Positions 1-8,811 of a stretch of 64,000 nt of DNA are shown here, one piece after another. Both the position numbers and the translations under genes were made by a program. Within the stretch, counting starts at the first letter, position 1. Each line of letters opens with the position of its first letter. This DNA comes from DATGMS01 sp035303945 (lineage in GTDB: Bacteria > Bacteroidota > Bacteroidia > Cytophagales > Cyclobacteriaceae), in NCBI GenBank assembly GCA_035303945.1, contig DATGQZ010000017.1, positions 26,824 to 90,823 of the forward strand. Direction: 5' to 3'. The notes under the pieces were generated by a model. It saw nothing but the letters and a program-made list of their open reading frames with translations, ran no database searches and was not told the origin of the DNA.

Positions 1-1
1 C

Positions 2-448
2 CAAGCTTTTGCAGGAAAGACTATAGAAGAGGTATTTGACAAGGAGCAGCTCGCCAATGCGGAAGTGCTGACAGTAGATGAGCTAGCTTCTGGTTATTTG
101 TTATATTCAGGAGGGAAATACACCTATAAAGCCTTTGGTCCTGACCTTCAAATGGCACCCATTACGGCTTTTTTAAATTATGATTTTGATGGGGATGGAA
201 ATGAGGAAGTGCTGATTGGTGGAAACTATTTTGGGCTTTCACCTTATCATGGGCGCTTAGGCAGCCTTGCCGGCAACATCATTATAGCTGAGGGAAAAAT
301 ACTTGAAGGAAATCACATAGGGCTAAACTTCACCAACAAAGCTGTAAGAGGTTTGGATATCCTCCATTTTCAACAAAAACCCTATTTGCTCGTCACCTAC
401 AACAATGAAGCGGCGGAGATCTACCAATTAACTCCTAAGACCCAGTAG
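2..448 (+). CDS. C-terminal part of a VCBS/FG-GAP-repeat protein (partial)
   Basis: The frame is open from base 2 and ends at TAG 446-448, so only the last 148 residues are present and the true start lies left of the window. The fragment contains a calcium-loop-like repeat (NYDFDGDGNEE followed by VLIGGN), typical of FG-GAP/VCBS beta-propeller blades. Proteins of this type in Bacteroidota are secreted, and many are coded beside SusC/SusD pairs. An internal GTG at 65 could be mistaken for a start, but the preceding codons read as the same protein. It converges on the SusD gene that follows. Substrate and exact role cannot be deduced. Confidence 0.7.
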   Translation, partial: QAFAGKTIEEVFDKEQLANAEVLTVDELASGYLLYSGGKYTYKAFGPDLQMAPITAFLNYDFDGDGNEEVLIGGNYFGLSPYHGRLGSLAGNIIIAEGKILEGNHIGLNFTNKAVRGLDILHFQQKPYLLVTYNNEAAEIYQLTPKTQ

Positions 449-482
449 ATGAAGGAGGAAAAGTATAAGTAGTTGAAGCAAT

Positions 483-514
483 CCCCACGTGCGGCACTTG
501 CTTGTGCTGTGGGG
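483..514 (+). terminator. Hairpin after the VCBS-repeat gene
   Basis: CCCCAC at 483-488 pairs with GTGGGG at 509-514, with a further inner GCAC/GTGC pairing. It lies 35 bases past the stop codon of the partial gene. There is no clear T-run, so termination is a guess; it may act as an mRNA-stabilising 3' hairpin. Confidence 0.4.
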
Positions 515-553
515 TAATAACTCAAGAGTACGGCTTATGCTTGGACTCTAATT

Positions 554-590
554 AAAAAAAAAATAATCCGGCACCTTCACAGATGCCGGA
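554..590 (-). terminator. Rho-independent terminator of the first SusCD operon
   Basis: TCCGGCA at 567-573 and TGCCGGA at 584-590 form a 7-bp stem with a 10-nt loop. Read on the minus strand the stem is followed by a T-run (the A-tract at 554-563). It sits about 30 bases beyond the SusD stop codon. Confidence 0.75.
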
Positions 591-618
591 TTTCCTCGTT
601 AACAGGGGTTCTGTTTGT

Positions 619-2289
619 TTAGTAGCCTGGATTTTGCTCCAATACATTGCTTGCTGATAAAGCTTCTGTAGGCACCGGGAATCGGTTGAGGTGCGGAGCA
701 TTAGAGGGAGTATGGTCCCACCATGCCTCTGTAGTAAAGAAACCGAGTCTAATTAAATCAGTTCTTCTCCTTCCTTCACCGAGGAATTCTATGCCCCATT
801 CATCAGCCATCCTATATAGATCAAGATTGGCAGCCGTAGCTGGATTGGGATCATTACCACCTTCGAACGCCCTTCTTCGGACATCGTTGATAAGCGTTGC
901 CGCCCTAGCCGCATCTCCCAATCTCAAACGGCATTCGGCCAACATCAAGTAAACCTCAGCCAATCTAAATGCAGGGTGATCCGCACCCCATCGCAGCGAA
1001 ATATCCGCAGATGAGGGTATGGGTATTTTAACCAAGCGAATACCACTATTTTCTTCACCCGCATTGATGTTGGAGGGTACCTCATTGACGGAGGAATAAG
1101 TACGGCCGATTTCTGAAAACCTACCTACTTGATCTACAAAAACCACTGGCTGTCCGTTGTATTCTTCGTTACCGATTACTTGGGCACCTGTAATGGGAGA
1201 CACTTGATTACCCACTAAAAACATACCTTCATATCTGCCGTTACCGAGGTATTTGTAGGGGCGTTTCCTCAAATCGGTGTCTTCAAATTTTTCATAAGGG
1301 GAACCCAATCTAAAATCATTAGAATAAGGTTCTCCATTAGGCTTTCTAGAAGGTTGCAAGTGAGTACCATTATTGGAACCGAGGTCGATATCAAAATATA
1401 CCCTGGAATTGTAATGGTACATATGGTCGTAATGTGTATACTCTAAGCGGTTGAATTCAGAAGGGATCGACCAGATAATTTCAGGAGACTCATGGTTGAA
1501 GAAGTCATGAGGTCCATTCCATTCTGGATCCAGGCTGTATTCCCCGTACTCGCCAGCTAGGATTTTTTCGGAAATTTCAGCAGCTTCCTCATACATGGCT
1601 TCTCCTATGTAGGGTTCGGCATTAAAGTACAACCTTGCCAGCATCAACGCCGCCGCACCTTTGGTCATGGCGCCTTCCTGAGGCGCTCCCACTTCCCGTA
1701 CCGGCAGTTCATTAATTGCCTTTTGCAACAAAGCTTCTATATGGTCAAAGGTCTCTTTATCCGAACTCCTAGGTACATTGTCCTGATCCAAGCTGGTGAA
1801 AATAGGAAGTCCACCGAAGAAGTCTAATCCTCGCAGATAGAAGAAGGCGGTCAGGGCATCCAGCTGGGCCAAGTGCGCGGTCTTATCTTCTTCCGTAAGT
1901 GCTACCGTGCTATAGTCAAGCTTTCCCAAATCAGCTTTCACATCCAGTGCCAAGGCTACCCCTTGAAGTGTTCCTCTCCAAGTCCCAAAAAGCTGAGACT
2001 CATCCGGTGTCCACTCATGATGCTGATAGCGGGCATATCTACCGCCGTCGTACCAGTGCCTGCCTTTAGTAGTGCGTGCAAATTGGTCCCCGGTCAATTC
2101 CTGCGCCAGCCAGCGATCACCTGTAAGATACCATCGGGCATGGGTAAAGGGCCTGTAGAGGGCGGCCAAGACATCCGATTCAGACTTAAAGAAGGTTTCG
2201 GGAACAACTTTATCATACCATACCTCATCAAGAGAACAACTGGTAATGATGACACCAAAGAGTATAATGATATATTTCTTCAATTTCAT
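619..2289 (-). CDS. RagB/SusD-family outer-membrane lipoprotein
   Basis: SusD-like nutrient-binding lipoprotein of 556 aa that caps the partner TonB-dependent channel at the cell surface. A short signal peptide ends in a lipobox with Cys18 (IITSC). The SusD alpha-helical TPR fold follows, with the conserved C-terminal region (FRLAEVYLMLAECRLRLGD, then EWGIEFLGEGRRRTDLIRLG and a final LEQNPGY) that is diagnostic for the family. It lies 17 bases downstream of its SusC partner and is surely cotranscribed with it. The ligand is unknown; no sugar-cleaving enzyme is coded next to this pair. Confidence 0.93.
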   Translation of the reverse strand: MKLKKYIIILFGVIITSCSLDEVWYDKVVPETFFKSESDVLAALYRPFTHARWYLTGDRWLAQELTGDQFARTTKGRHWYDGGRYARYQHHEWTPDESQLFGTWRGTLQGVALALDVKADLGKLDYSTVALTEEDKTAHLAQLDALTAFFYLRGLDFFGGLPIFTSLDQDNVPRSSDKETFDHIEALLQKAINELPVREVGAPQEGAMTKGAAALMLARLYFNAEPYIGEAMYEEAAEISEKILAGEYGEYSLDPEWNGPHDFFNHESPEIIWSIPSEFNRLEYTHYDHMYHYNSRVYFDIDLGSNNGTHLQPSRKPNGEPYSNDFRLGSPYEKFEDTDLRKRPYKYLGNGRYEGMFLVGNQVSPITGAQVIGNEEYNGQPVVFVDQVGRFSEIGRTYSSVNEVPSNINAGEENSGIRLVKIPIPSSADISLRWGADHPAFRLAEVYLMLAECRLRLGDAARAATLINDVRRRAFEGGNDPNPATAANLDLYRMADEWGIEFLGEGRRRTDLIRLGFFTTEAWWDHTPSNAPHLNRFPVPTEALSASNVLEQNPGY

Positions 2290-2306
2290 GATCGTAAATT
2301 TTCTGG

Positions 2307-5300
2307 TTAGAAATTAGCTTGAACACCCAACATAAATGTACGGACTTCCGGATAGGTTGCCCTTTCCTCGAATCCTGGATCAAGTCCGTTGATGTTGACT
2401 TCAGGGTTCAATCCTGAATAATTGGTCAGCACAAATAAGTTCTGTCCAGTAGCATAGACTCTCAGACCTTTGACATGCTTTCCTTTCAAGTTAAAATTGT
2501 AACCTACAGACAAAACGTCAAGCTTCAAGAAATCCCCATCTTCGATAAAGAAGTCGCTAAGTTCCTTCTCTCCCTTTATATGTTTTTGCTTCTCATAATT
2601 TTCCACTAAAACATTTCTGCCCTCGAGGGGGATACCATAATAAAAGTTCGGCATATTGAAGATATCATGACCGATCCAACTTCTGAAGTAGGCATTGACA
2701 TCGAAATTGCCAAAATTAAATTGGTTGTTCCAAGCTAAAACCACCTTAGGAATGGCATTTCCAATGAATTTTTTGTCGCCGTCAGTTTTGGTTCGCTTGG
2801 TAACATCAAATGCCTCCCCGTCAGCACCCATCAACATCCAATTGCCATCTTCTGTAAAGCCAGCGTGCTCCCAAACGTAAAAGCGACCGATTGCCTCACC
2901 AGGGAATAGCCTTACTGCGTTGCCCGGGCTACCTGGTGCGGGGAAACTCTTTCTGTCCCAAAATGTCTGACTTCCCCAAAGACTCACCAGTTGGCTTTTG
3001 TATTGGGAAGCGATAACTGTCGTTACGTACTGGAAGTTGGACTTGTTGACGGCATTCCAGGTGACTTCTGCTTCCCAACCGGTATTTCGGAGCATACCCA
3101 CGTTCATGGTGGTTTTATCATGAATAGCGGGTGGCTGTGCAACGGAAATAGCATAGATTAGATCATCCACATCTCTTTTAAAGAGATCGAATCGGCCTGA
3201 AATATCACCATTGAGGAAAGCGAAATCTACTCCAATGTTATATTCCTTCTTCGTTTCCCATTTTAAGTCGGTGTTTTGGTTGTGAGCTACGCCATAGGTT
3301 CTTCTCCACTGCCCGTTCATCAACCACCAGGTATCGGATCCGTACATCCTTGTAGCTACCCCAGGAGCAAAACCCTCGTTGCCCGTTTCTCCATAACCTG
3401 CCCTCAGCTTCAAGTTGGTAAAGATGTCTTGATTGGCCATAAAGCCTTCGTTATGGATGTTCCAACCTAAAGAAAGTGCTGGAAAAACACCCCATCGATT
3501 TCCTTCTGCAAACTTAGAAGAACCCTCTCTCCTCACACTTGCCGTCAGCAGGTATCTGTTGCCGTAGGTGTAATTGACCCTCCCAAAGAAGGCCATCAAC
3601 CTGATTCTTGGATCTCTATAAGATCCCATTCCAGCTCGTCCCGCAGCTAAAAACCTACCACTGCCAAGATTGTATCCCTCTATACCGTCAACTGCAAAAT
3701 CAGAGTTGTTGGCGTTAAATCCTTGCCTATTGAACTCTTGGAAGCTGTATCCCGCTACAACATTGATATTATGTTGGTCGAAGATCTGACCCCATGTAGC
3801 AAAGGTTTCGAAAGTATTGTCCCGTGCATCCTCATAGCTTTGTTCAGCATTACCGGCCACGCCTTCGTCCAATGAGGTTTTATGCTGAGCGGATCGCCAG
3901 AAAGTGCCGTAGTTGCTATTGTTGGCTATGGAATATCGGCCGGTGACGGAGATGTGATCCGTTAGATGCAAAAGCAGGCTTGTGGTATTTAAGAAATAAT
4001 TATACTTCCTTTCGTCTTTCCTCAACCTAATATCGGCTACAGGGTTATACCAATCATATCCACCTGTCCACACATTTAAACCATGGGGCTTGCTGGCGTC
4101 ATAAGGGGTTTCGGTAGGATTCAGCTGCAGTGCCATTCTAAAAATGTCGTTGTTGGAGAACGTTGACTGTCTTTGGCTATAAGACAGGTTATTGGTGATT
4201 TCTAACCTGCCATCGAACATTTTGAAATCTGTGTTAATCCGGGCTTGTACTTCATCCCTTCCGGTACCAATGGCCAAGCCTGTTGCGCTTCGTTGACTCA
4301 CGGTGGCGCGGATCCGGGCTTGTTCTACCCCACCGCTGAAGCTGACCACATTTCTATAGCTGATAGGCAGATCATTGGTCACTTCATCGAACCAATCCGT
4401 ATCATGACCAAGATCCTCCCCTAAACCTTCCTGCAAAAATTGATTTCGGCCGAGTGGCTTATTGTACCGGCGAACGCTCTCGGCAAATACTTCCCCGGTA
4501 TAACTCACCGACAGACCACCAGCAAGGGCTGACTTGGTAGTGATCAAAATCACACCGCCTGAAGCCCGTGTACCATAGATTGCAGCTCCCGAAGCATCTC
4601 TCAACACCTCTATGGAGGCAATGTCTTCTTTTACCACCGAGTTGATATTGCCACCCGGCACACCATCAATTACAATGAGTGGACCTTGGGAAGCATTGAC
4701 GGAGTTGACCCCCCTCAACTGAATCGACACCCCCGCGTTGGGATCTGCACCATTGGTGGATTGCACACTGAGACCGGGAACTTTACCCTGAATGGCCATC
4801 AAGGGTGAAACCGTGCCTGCGACGAAATCGCGCTCGTTCAAAGAGCTGACAGAACTGGTGAGGTTCTCGCGCTTGACAGAGCCGTAGCCTACGACTACCA
4901 CTTCATCTAGGGAGGCCACATCTTCCACCAAGGTAACGTTGATCTCGGCTTGATTGCCAACGACAATACTCTGTGATTGGAAGCCTATAAAGGAAAATAC
5001 CAAGGTGGATCCTTCAGGCACGGTAAGGGAGTATCGGCCATCCAAATCTGTGGCGGTCCCTATGCCTGTTCCCGGAATGGAGACGGTGACACCAGGAAGC
5101 GGTTCACCCGAGGAGTCAGTTACCACGCCCTTCACCGTTATGTCAAACCGATCGTTGGCAAAGTAAAGGATGTCGGAAGATTTGCTTGCAATGCGCTCAG
5201 TCGATGCGAAGGCAGGACTGAAAGAAAGCGCATGGATGGTGAAAGCAGTTAGTAAAAACTTAGACGTGTAACTTACCTGTCTTTGTAGAGGTACTTTCAT
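2307..5300 (-). CDS. SusC/RagA-family TonB-dependent outer-membrane transporter
   Basis: TonB-linked outer-membrane channel of 997 aa that imports the ligand captured by the downstream SusD protein. An N-terminal signal peptide (about residues 1-33) is followed by a carboxypeptidase-D-regulatory-like beta-sandwich (VKGVVTDSSGEPLPGVTV, about 55-130), the TonB-box-like DEVVVVGYG segment, a plug domain (about 135-250, with VLRDASGAAIYGTRASGGV) and the 22-strand beta-barrel. There is no STN domain, so it is not wired to a FecR-type anti-sigma factor. First gene of a two-gene minus-strand operon. No exact TAnnTTTG box was found upstream. Confidence 0.93.
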   Translation of the reverse strand: MKVPLQRQVSYTSKFLLTAFTIHALSFSPAFASTERIASKSSDILYFANDRFDITVKGVVTDSSGEPLPGVTVSIPGTGIGTATDLDGRYSLTVPEGSTLVFSFIGFQSQSIVVGNQAEINVTLVEDVASLDEVVVVGYGSVKRENLTSSVSSLNERDFVAGTVSPLMAIQGKVPGLSVQSTNGADPNAGVSIQLRGVNSVNASQGPLIVIDGVPGGNINSVVKEDIASIEVLRDASGAAIYGTRASGGVILITTKSALAGGLSVSYTGEVFAESVRRYNKPLGRNQFLQEGLGEDLGHDTDWFDEVTNDLPISYRNVVSFSGGVEQARIRATVSQRSATGLAIGTGRDEVQARINTDFKMFDGRLEITNNLSYSQRQSTFSNNDIFRMALQLNPTETPYDASKPHGLNVWTGGYDWYNPVADIRLRKDERKYNYFLNTTSLLLHLTDHISVTGRYSIANNSNYGTFWRSAQHKTSLDEGVAGNAEQSYEDARDNTFETFATWGQIFDQHNINVVAGYSFQEFNRQGFNANNSDFAVDGIEGYNLGSGRFLAAGRAGMGSYRDPRIRLMAFFGRVNYTYGNRYLLTASVRREGSSKFAEGNRWGVFPALSLGWNIHNEGFMANQDIFTNLKLRAGYGETGNEGFAPGVATRMYGSDTWWLMNGQWRRTYGVAHNQNTDLKWETKKEYNIGVDFAFLNGDISGRFDLFKRDVDDLIYAISVAQPPAIHDKTTMNVGMLRNTGWEAEVTWNAVNKSNFQYVTTVIASQYKSQLVSLWGSQTFWDRKSFPAPGSPGNAVRLFPGEAIGRFYVWEHAGFTEDGNWMLMGADGEAFDVTKRTKTDGDKKFIGNAIPKVVLAWNNQFNFGNFDVNAYFRSWIGHDIFNMPNFYYGIPLEGRNVLVENYEKQKHIKGEKELSDFFIEDGDFLKLDVLSVGYNFNLKGKHVKGLRVYATGQNLFVLTNYSGLNPEVNINGLDPGFEERATYPEVRTFMLGVQANF

Positions 5301-5596
5301 ATTACCTTGGGTTAGAGTTAATTACTACAACAAATAATAAGCACTTATGCCGATAAGAATATGCCCTCACGGCAGCACCGCCTTGAAACTACAAAAGCCT
5401 GCATATAGAACACGCAGCCTTCTTTGTCAATAAATGTTAATTATAGGAAAATACAGCGTTAAATGCAATAAAAATGTGTGTTAAATTTAACAGGATACAA
5501 CATCTTCGGATGCTAAAACGATTTGCAAAACCGCATGCAACCTGAACCCGTTTATTTAAGCCAACCTGGATGGTAGACCTGTGTACACCTCACCTT

Positions 5597-6736
5597 TCAC
5601 CCAAATCTGAAAAAACGGTAAGACACCGCTACGATGAACAGTAATCCAGCAACAAAAGCCAGCGCAAAAGGCAAGGAAAGCGCATGGGCGATAATACCCA
5701 GTAAAGCAGGTCCGGCCAGCTGTCCAGCATATCCTATAGTGGTTATAGTCGGTAATGCTATATGCACCGGTGTGTGGGGCATATTACCTGCTGCACTAAA
5801 GAACACAGGAACAATATTGGCACAGCCCAGGCCTACCAAGATAAATCCACCAATAGCGGCTCCCCTCCAAGGCAGACCCACAGCCAGCAACAAACCGGCG
5901 GCAGCAACAAGTGACCCATAGATCACCATCTGCTGGGGGCTAAACTTGTTCATCAGCCTATCGCCCGTAAGGCGCATTACTGCCATCGCTACAGAAAAAG
6001 CTGCGTAGCCTGTCCCCGACCAGGCAATGTCAAAATTCCTGTTGAACTGTAAAAATACCGCACTCCAGTCCAACATGGCACCTTCCGCGAGAAACACGAT
6101 AAAACACATCATCCCCAAGTAAAGTACTGACGATTTGGGCCAGCGAAATTGTCGGCTCCCTGTTTGTTTATCTTTGGCCTCAAAAGGCAGCAGGTGTTTG
6201 TATTGCGTGAGCACGATGGCCAACAAAAGACAGGATATAGAGACAGCCGCTGTGAGCGGCGACAGTCCGACTTTGATTAATGCGCCCAAACCCAAGGCGC
6301 CGAACAAGCCACCTACGCTAAAAAACCCATGGAAAGACGACATGATATGGCGGCCGTATAGGCGCTGTACCCGTATGGCCTGTTCGTTCATAGCAATATC
6401 AATAGCACCTATCGACGCCCCAAATAAGAATAGCGCAACACCCATGGCAATGGGGTTATTCAATAACAGAAGCACCGGTAAAATAAGGGACAAAGACACC
6501 CCTCCCAACAACATCACCCTCCTGCTTCCAAAGCGTTGGATCAACCAACCCGTAATGGGCATCATAATAATGGCACCAGCCCCTAAACCCAGTAATAATA
6601 CCCCCAATCCCGCTTCATTTAACCCTAACCGCTCCTTGGTGAAAGGTACCATCGGCGCCCAACTGGAAAGGCCAAGACCACATACTAAAAAAATCAACAA
6701 TACGGCTTGTCTTACCTTAGAATAGCTTTCGGTCAT
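5597..6736 (-). CDS. MFS transporter (YbjJ/fucose-permease-like)
   Basis: Major facilitator superfamily permease of 379 aa with twelve predicted hydrophobic segments. The loop between helices 2 and 3 carries the MFS signature-like GWLIQRFGSRRVML. Overall it resembles the YbjJ/FucP-like branch, whose members move sugars or unknown small molecules across the inner membrane by proton symport. It stands alone, about 300 bases upstream of the first SusC gene and in the same orientation, so it could import the products of that pair, but this is inference. The next gene on the other side is divergent (ECF sigma factor). Confidence 0.8.
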   Translation of the reverse strand: MTESYSKVRQAVLLIFLVCGLGLSSWAPMVPFTKERLGLNEAGLGVLLLGLGAGAIIMMPITGWLIQRFGSRRVMLLGGVSLSLILPVLLLLNNPIAMGVALFLFGASIGAIDIAMNEQAIRVQRLYGRHIMSSFHGFFSVGGLFGALGLGALIKVGLSPLTAAVSISCLLLAIVLTQYKHLLPFEAKDKQTGSRQFRWPKSSVLYLGMMCFIVFLAEGAMLDWSAVFLQFNRNFDIAWSGTGYAAFSVAMAVMRLTGDRLMNKFSPQQMVIYGSLVAAAGLLLAVGLPWRGAAIGGFILVGLGCANIVPVFFSAAGNMPHTPVHIALPTITTIGYAGQLAGPALLGIIAHALSLPFALAFVAGLLFIVAVSYRFFRFG

Positions 6737-6782
6737 GGCGGAGAAATCAAATTATGTTACAGCCCTCTATTATCGGGAATTG

Positions 6783-6810
6783 CAAACTTAATCAGATTCC
6801 TATTAGCAAA
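6783..6810 (-). promoter_or_regulatory. Candidate promoter for the MFS gene
   Basis: On the minus strand the bases at 6790-6783 read TAAGTTTG, an exact match to the Bacteroidota -7 box TAnnTTTG. A TTTG at 6810-6807 lies upstream with 16 nt between, shorter than the usual 19-21. The start codon is about 45 bases downstream. Confidence 0.35.
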
Positions 6811-6953
6811 TGCAAGAACTGGAGCCCCATTAAATTAAAAATGAGGGAACAAAAATGAACTTAAAGACACTTTCGCGACGGAAACAAAAATCAAGCTATC
6901 CTTCATAAAGCCCATGATTACTATGTAAAATTAAAAAAATAACCAATCATATT

Positions 6954-6981
6954 TTTGTTTATCAGGTTATTGCTTATTTTG
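6954..6981 (+). promoter_or_regulatory. Candidate promoter for the ECF sigma gene
   Basis: TTTG at 6954-6957 and TATTTTG at 6975-6981 approximate the Bacteroidota -33/-7 pair, but the -7 element is one base short and the spacing is 17 nt. It lies 35 bases before the ATG. Confidence 0.3.
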
Positions 6982-7016
6982 GCAACACCTAATCCCCGAA
7001 AAGACATTCAATTGTA

Positions 7017-7610
7017 ATGGCCAAAGAGCATGATGCCATACTAAATTATTCCGATGAGCAACTGTTGCAATTTGTGAAGTCAGATGATGAAAGAGCCTTT
7101 GACGTTCTTTTCAATAGGTATTGGCGCATTCTATTTGAAGCTGCTTATAAGCGTATTAAAAGACCAGAAGTTGCAGAAGAACTTGTGCAGGACGTATTCA
7201 CTTCCCTCTGGTGCAATAGAAGAAAGCTAGAGATCCACCAATCTTTTGAAGCTTATATCCGTACGGCTATCAAATATAAAGTCATCAGCTATTATAGATC
7301 TTCCTACCAACATCATCCTTCCTTGGATGTTGTTGAAGAACAAAGTCAACTTGAGTGGCATGTAGAGGAGGCTTTTCTGTACAAAGAATTGCAGTCAGCG
7401 ATTGAAGCTGAAATAGAGCGTTTACCGGAGAAATGCAAAGAAGCCTTTAATCTCAGCAGGCGCGAACAATTATCTATCAAAGAAATTGCTGCTGAAATGG
7501 AGATATCCGTGAATACAGTGGAGAAACACATCGGTAAAGCTTTAAAAATCCTCCGCACCAATTTAAAGGAGCTTATGACAATGATATTATTTTATTATTG
7601 GCCCTTTTAA
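7017..7610 (+). CDS. ECF-type RNA polymerase sigma-70 factor (Bacteroides expansion family)
   Basis: Sigma factor of 197 aa that would direct RNA polymerase to its own locus once released from the downstream FecR protein. Region 2 spans about residues 14-85 (DDERAFDVLFNRYWRILFEAAYKR, then PEVAEELVQDVFTSLW, the core-binding part). Region 4 spans about 125-180 (LPEKCKEAFNLSRREQLSIKEIAAEMEISVNTVEKHIGKALKIL), a helix-turn-helix for the -35 element. It starts at ATG 7017. It is followed by FecR, an STN-bearing SusC and SusD, the classic cell-surface signalling order in this phylum. Confidence 0.93.
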   Translation: MAKEHDAILNYSDEQLLQFVKSDDERAFDVLFNRYWRILFEAAYKRIKRPEVAEELVQDVFTSLWCNRRKLEIHQSFEAYIRTAIKYKVISYYRSSYQHHPSLDVVEEQSQLEWHVEEAFLYKELQSAIEAEIERLPEKCKEAFNLSRREQLSIKEIAAEMEISVNTVEKHIGKALKILRTNLKELMTMILFYYWPF

Positions 7611-7746
7611 CTACCAGAGCATCCTTCCTTTCGCGACCTAGCCCTCACTTCTAATTCCTCTCTTGAATAGTTATTTTTTTCCCTTCGGGATGGCGGTAAT
7701 CACCCTTTGCTGCGACTACTTATCTAGAAACCAATCAAAATCCTCC

Positions 7747-8760
7747 ATGGAAATAGATGATCGGACAGATCCGTTAAATAACAAGCCTTCGCACTCCCAG
7801 CTTTCAAAGAAGGAGAGAAAGGAGTTAGCGGCTTGGTATGACAGCATGGAGGCTCAGCCCGGATTCCTTCCTAACCTCTCGAAAGAAGAAGTAGAGAAAA
7901 TGGGCGATAGGATGCTGAGGAATATTAAAGATAATATTAAAGAAAAAAGCCATATACCGACGACTCCGTTTTTGCCTGCCTCACCTAAAACGGTTTCATG
8001 GCCCTCTCAATTTTTTAAGGCAGCAGCCGTACTGACTTTAGGAATCTTAGTATGGTACTTGGGTGCGCGTTTGCTTAATCACCCCCAGCAAATGGTTACC
8101 TATAGCACGGGGAATGGGCAGTCCATGGAACTGACACTTCCGGACGGATCCACCGCAGTGCTAAACGGAAACACCACAATTCAGTATCTGGCGGATTGGA
8201 AGGCCAATATTCCAAGGGAAATTTACCTGAGTGGAGAGGCCTTCTTTTCCGTCAGAAAAAGACCTGACCAACAAAAGTTTGTTGTTCACACATCCGATAA
8301 AATCGCTGTTGAGGTGCTGGGAACAACGTTTTTAGTATCTGATAGAAAGGTGCGAACGCAGGTAGTGCTTCAATCAGGTAGCGTTCAACTGCATTTTAAC
8401 GGCGCAAGTGCACAAAAAACCATCGATATGAAACCAGGTGACCTGGTATCCTTCCCTAAGTCTGCCCCCTTACAGTACACCCACAAACAAGTGGATCCTG
8501 ATATTTACATGTCATGGTTGAGGCAGCAATTGATTTTGGAAAACACCAGCCTTAAGGAAATATGTGATCTACTTGAAGATAACTACGGTCTCACTATTTC
8601 AACTATAGAAGAAGGCCTACTTGACCTGAGCGTATCTGGATCTATACCGCTTGGCGCCATTGACACCCTCTTGGCAGATATAGCTGCAGCCTACGACTTA
8701 GCCATCACCAAACACCACAACGGCATTATGATAGAAAGTAAAGCGGTCGATAGCGATTAA
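7747..8760 (+). CDS. FecR-family anti-sigma factor
   Basis: Inner-membrane anti-sigma factor of 337 aa that holds the preceding ECF sigma factor and responds to the SusC transporter. From the chosen start the protein has a cytoplasmic N-terminal part (1-88), one transmembrane helix (about 90-108), a FecR periplasmic domain (about 118-215, with GQSMELTLPDGSTAVLNGNTT and the motif YLSGEAFFSV) and a DUF4974 STN-like domain (about 260-330). The frame is open further upstream with a TTG at 7663 and an ATG at 7690, but the extra residues (Phe- and Cys-rich) do not resemble FecR proteins. I therefore prefer ATG 7747. Confidence 0.88.
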   Translation: MEIDDRTDPLNNKPSHSQLSKKERKELAAWYDSMEAQPGFLPNLSKEEVEKMGDRMLRNIKDNIKEKSHIPTTPFLPASPKTVSWPSQFFKAAAVLTLGILVWYLGARLLNHPQQMVTYSTGNGQSMELTLPDGSTAVLNGNTTIQYLADWKANIPREIYLSGEAFFSVRKRPDQQKFVVHTSDKIAVEVLGTTFLVSDRKVRTQVVLQSGSVQLHFNGASAQKTIDMKPGDLVSFPKSAPLQYTHKQVDPDIYMSWLRQQLILENTSLKEICDLLEDNYGLTISTIEEGLLDLSVSGSIPLGAIDTLLADIAAAYDLAITKHHNGIMIESKAVDSD

Positions 8761-8811
8761 GCTACAGATCAATCCTCCCAAAGCAAGAATTCAACCCATA
8801 ATTAAACCCAA

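Noticed and set aside
6135..6725. Open frame of 196 codons on the plus strand across the MFS gene
   Set aside because: It lies fully inside the MFS gene on the other strand and reads as a low-information Pro/Asn-rich product.
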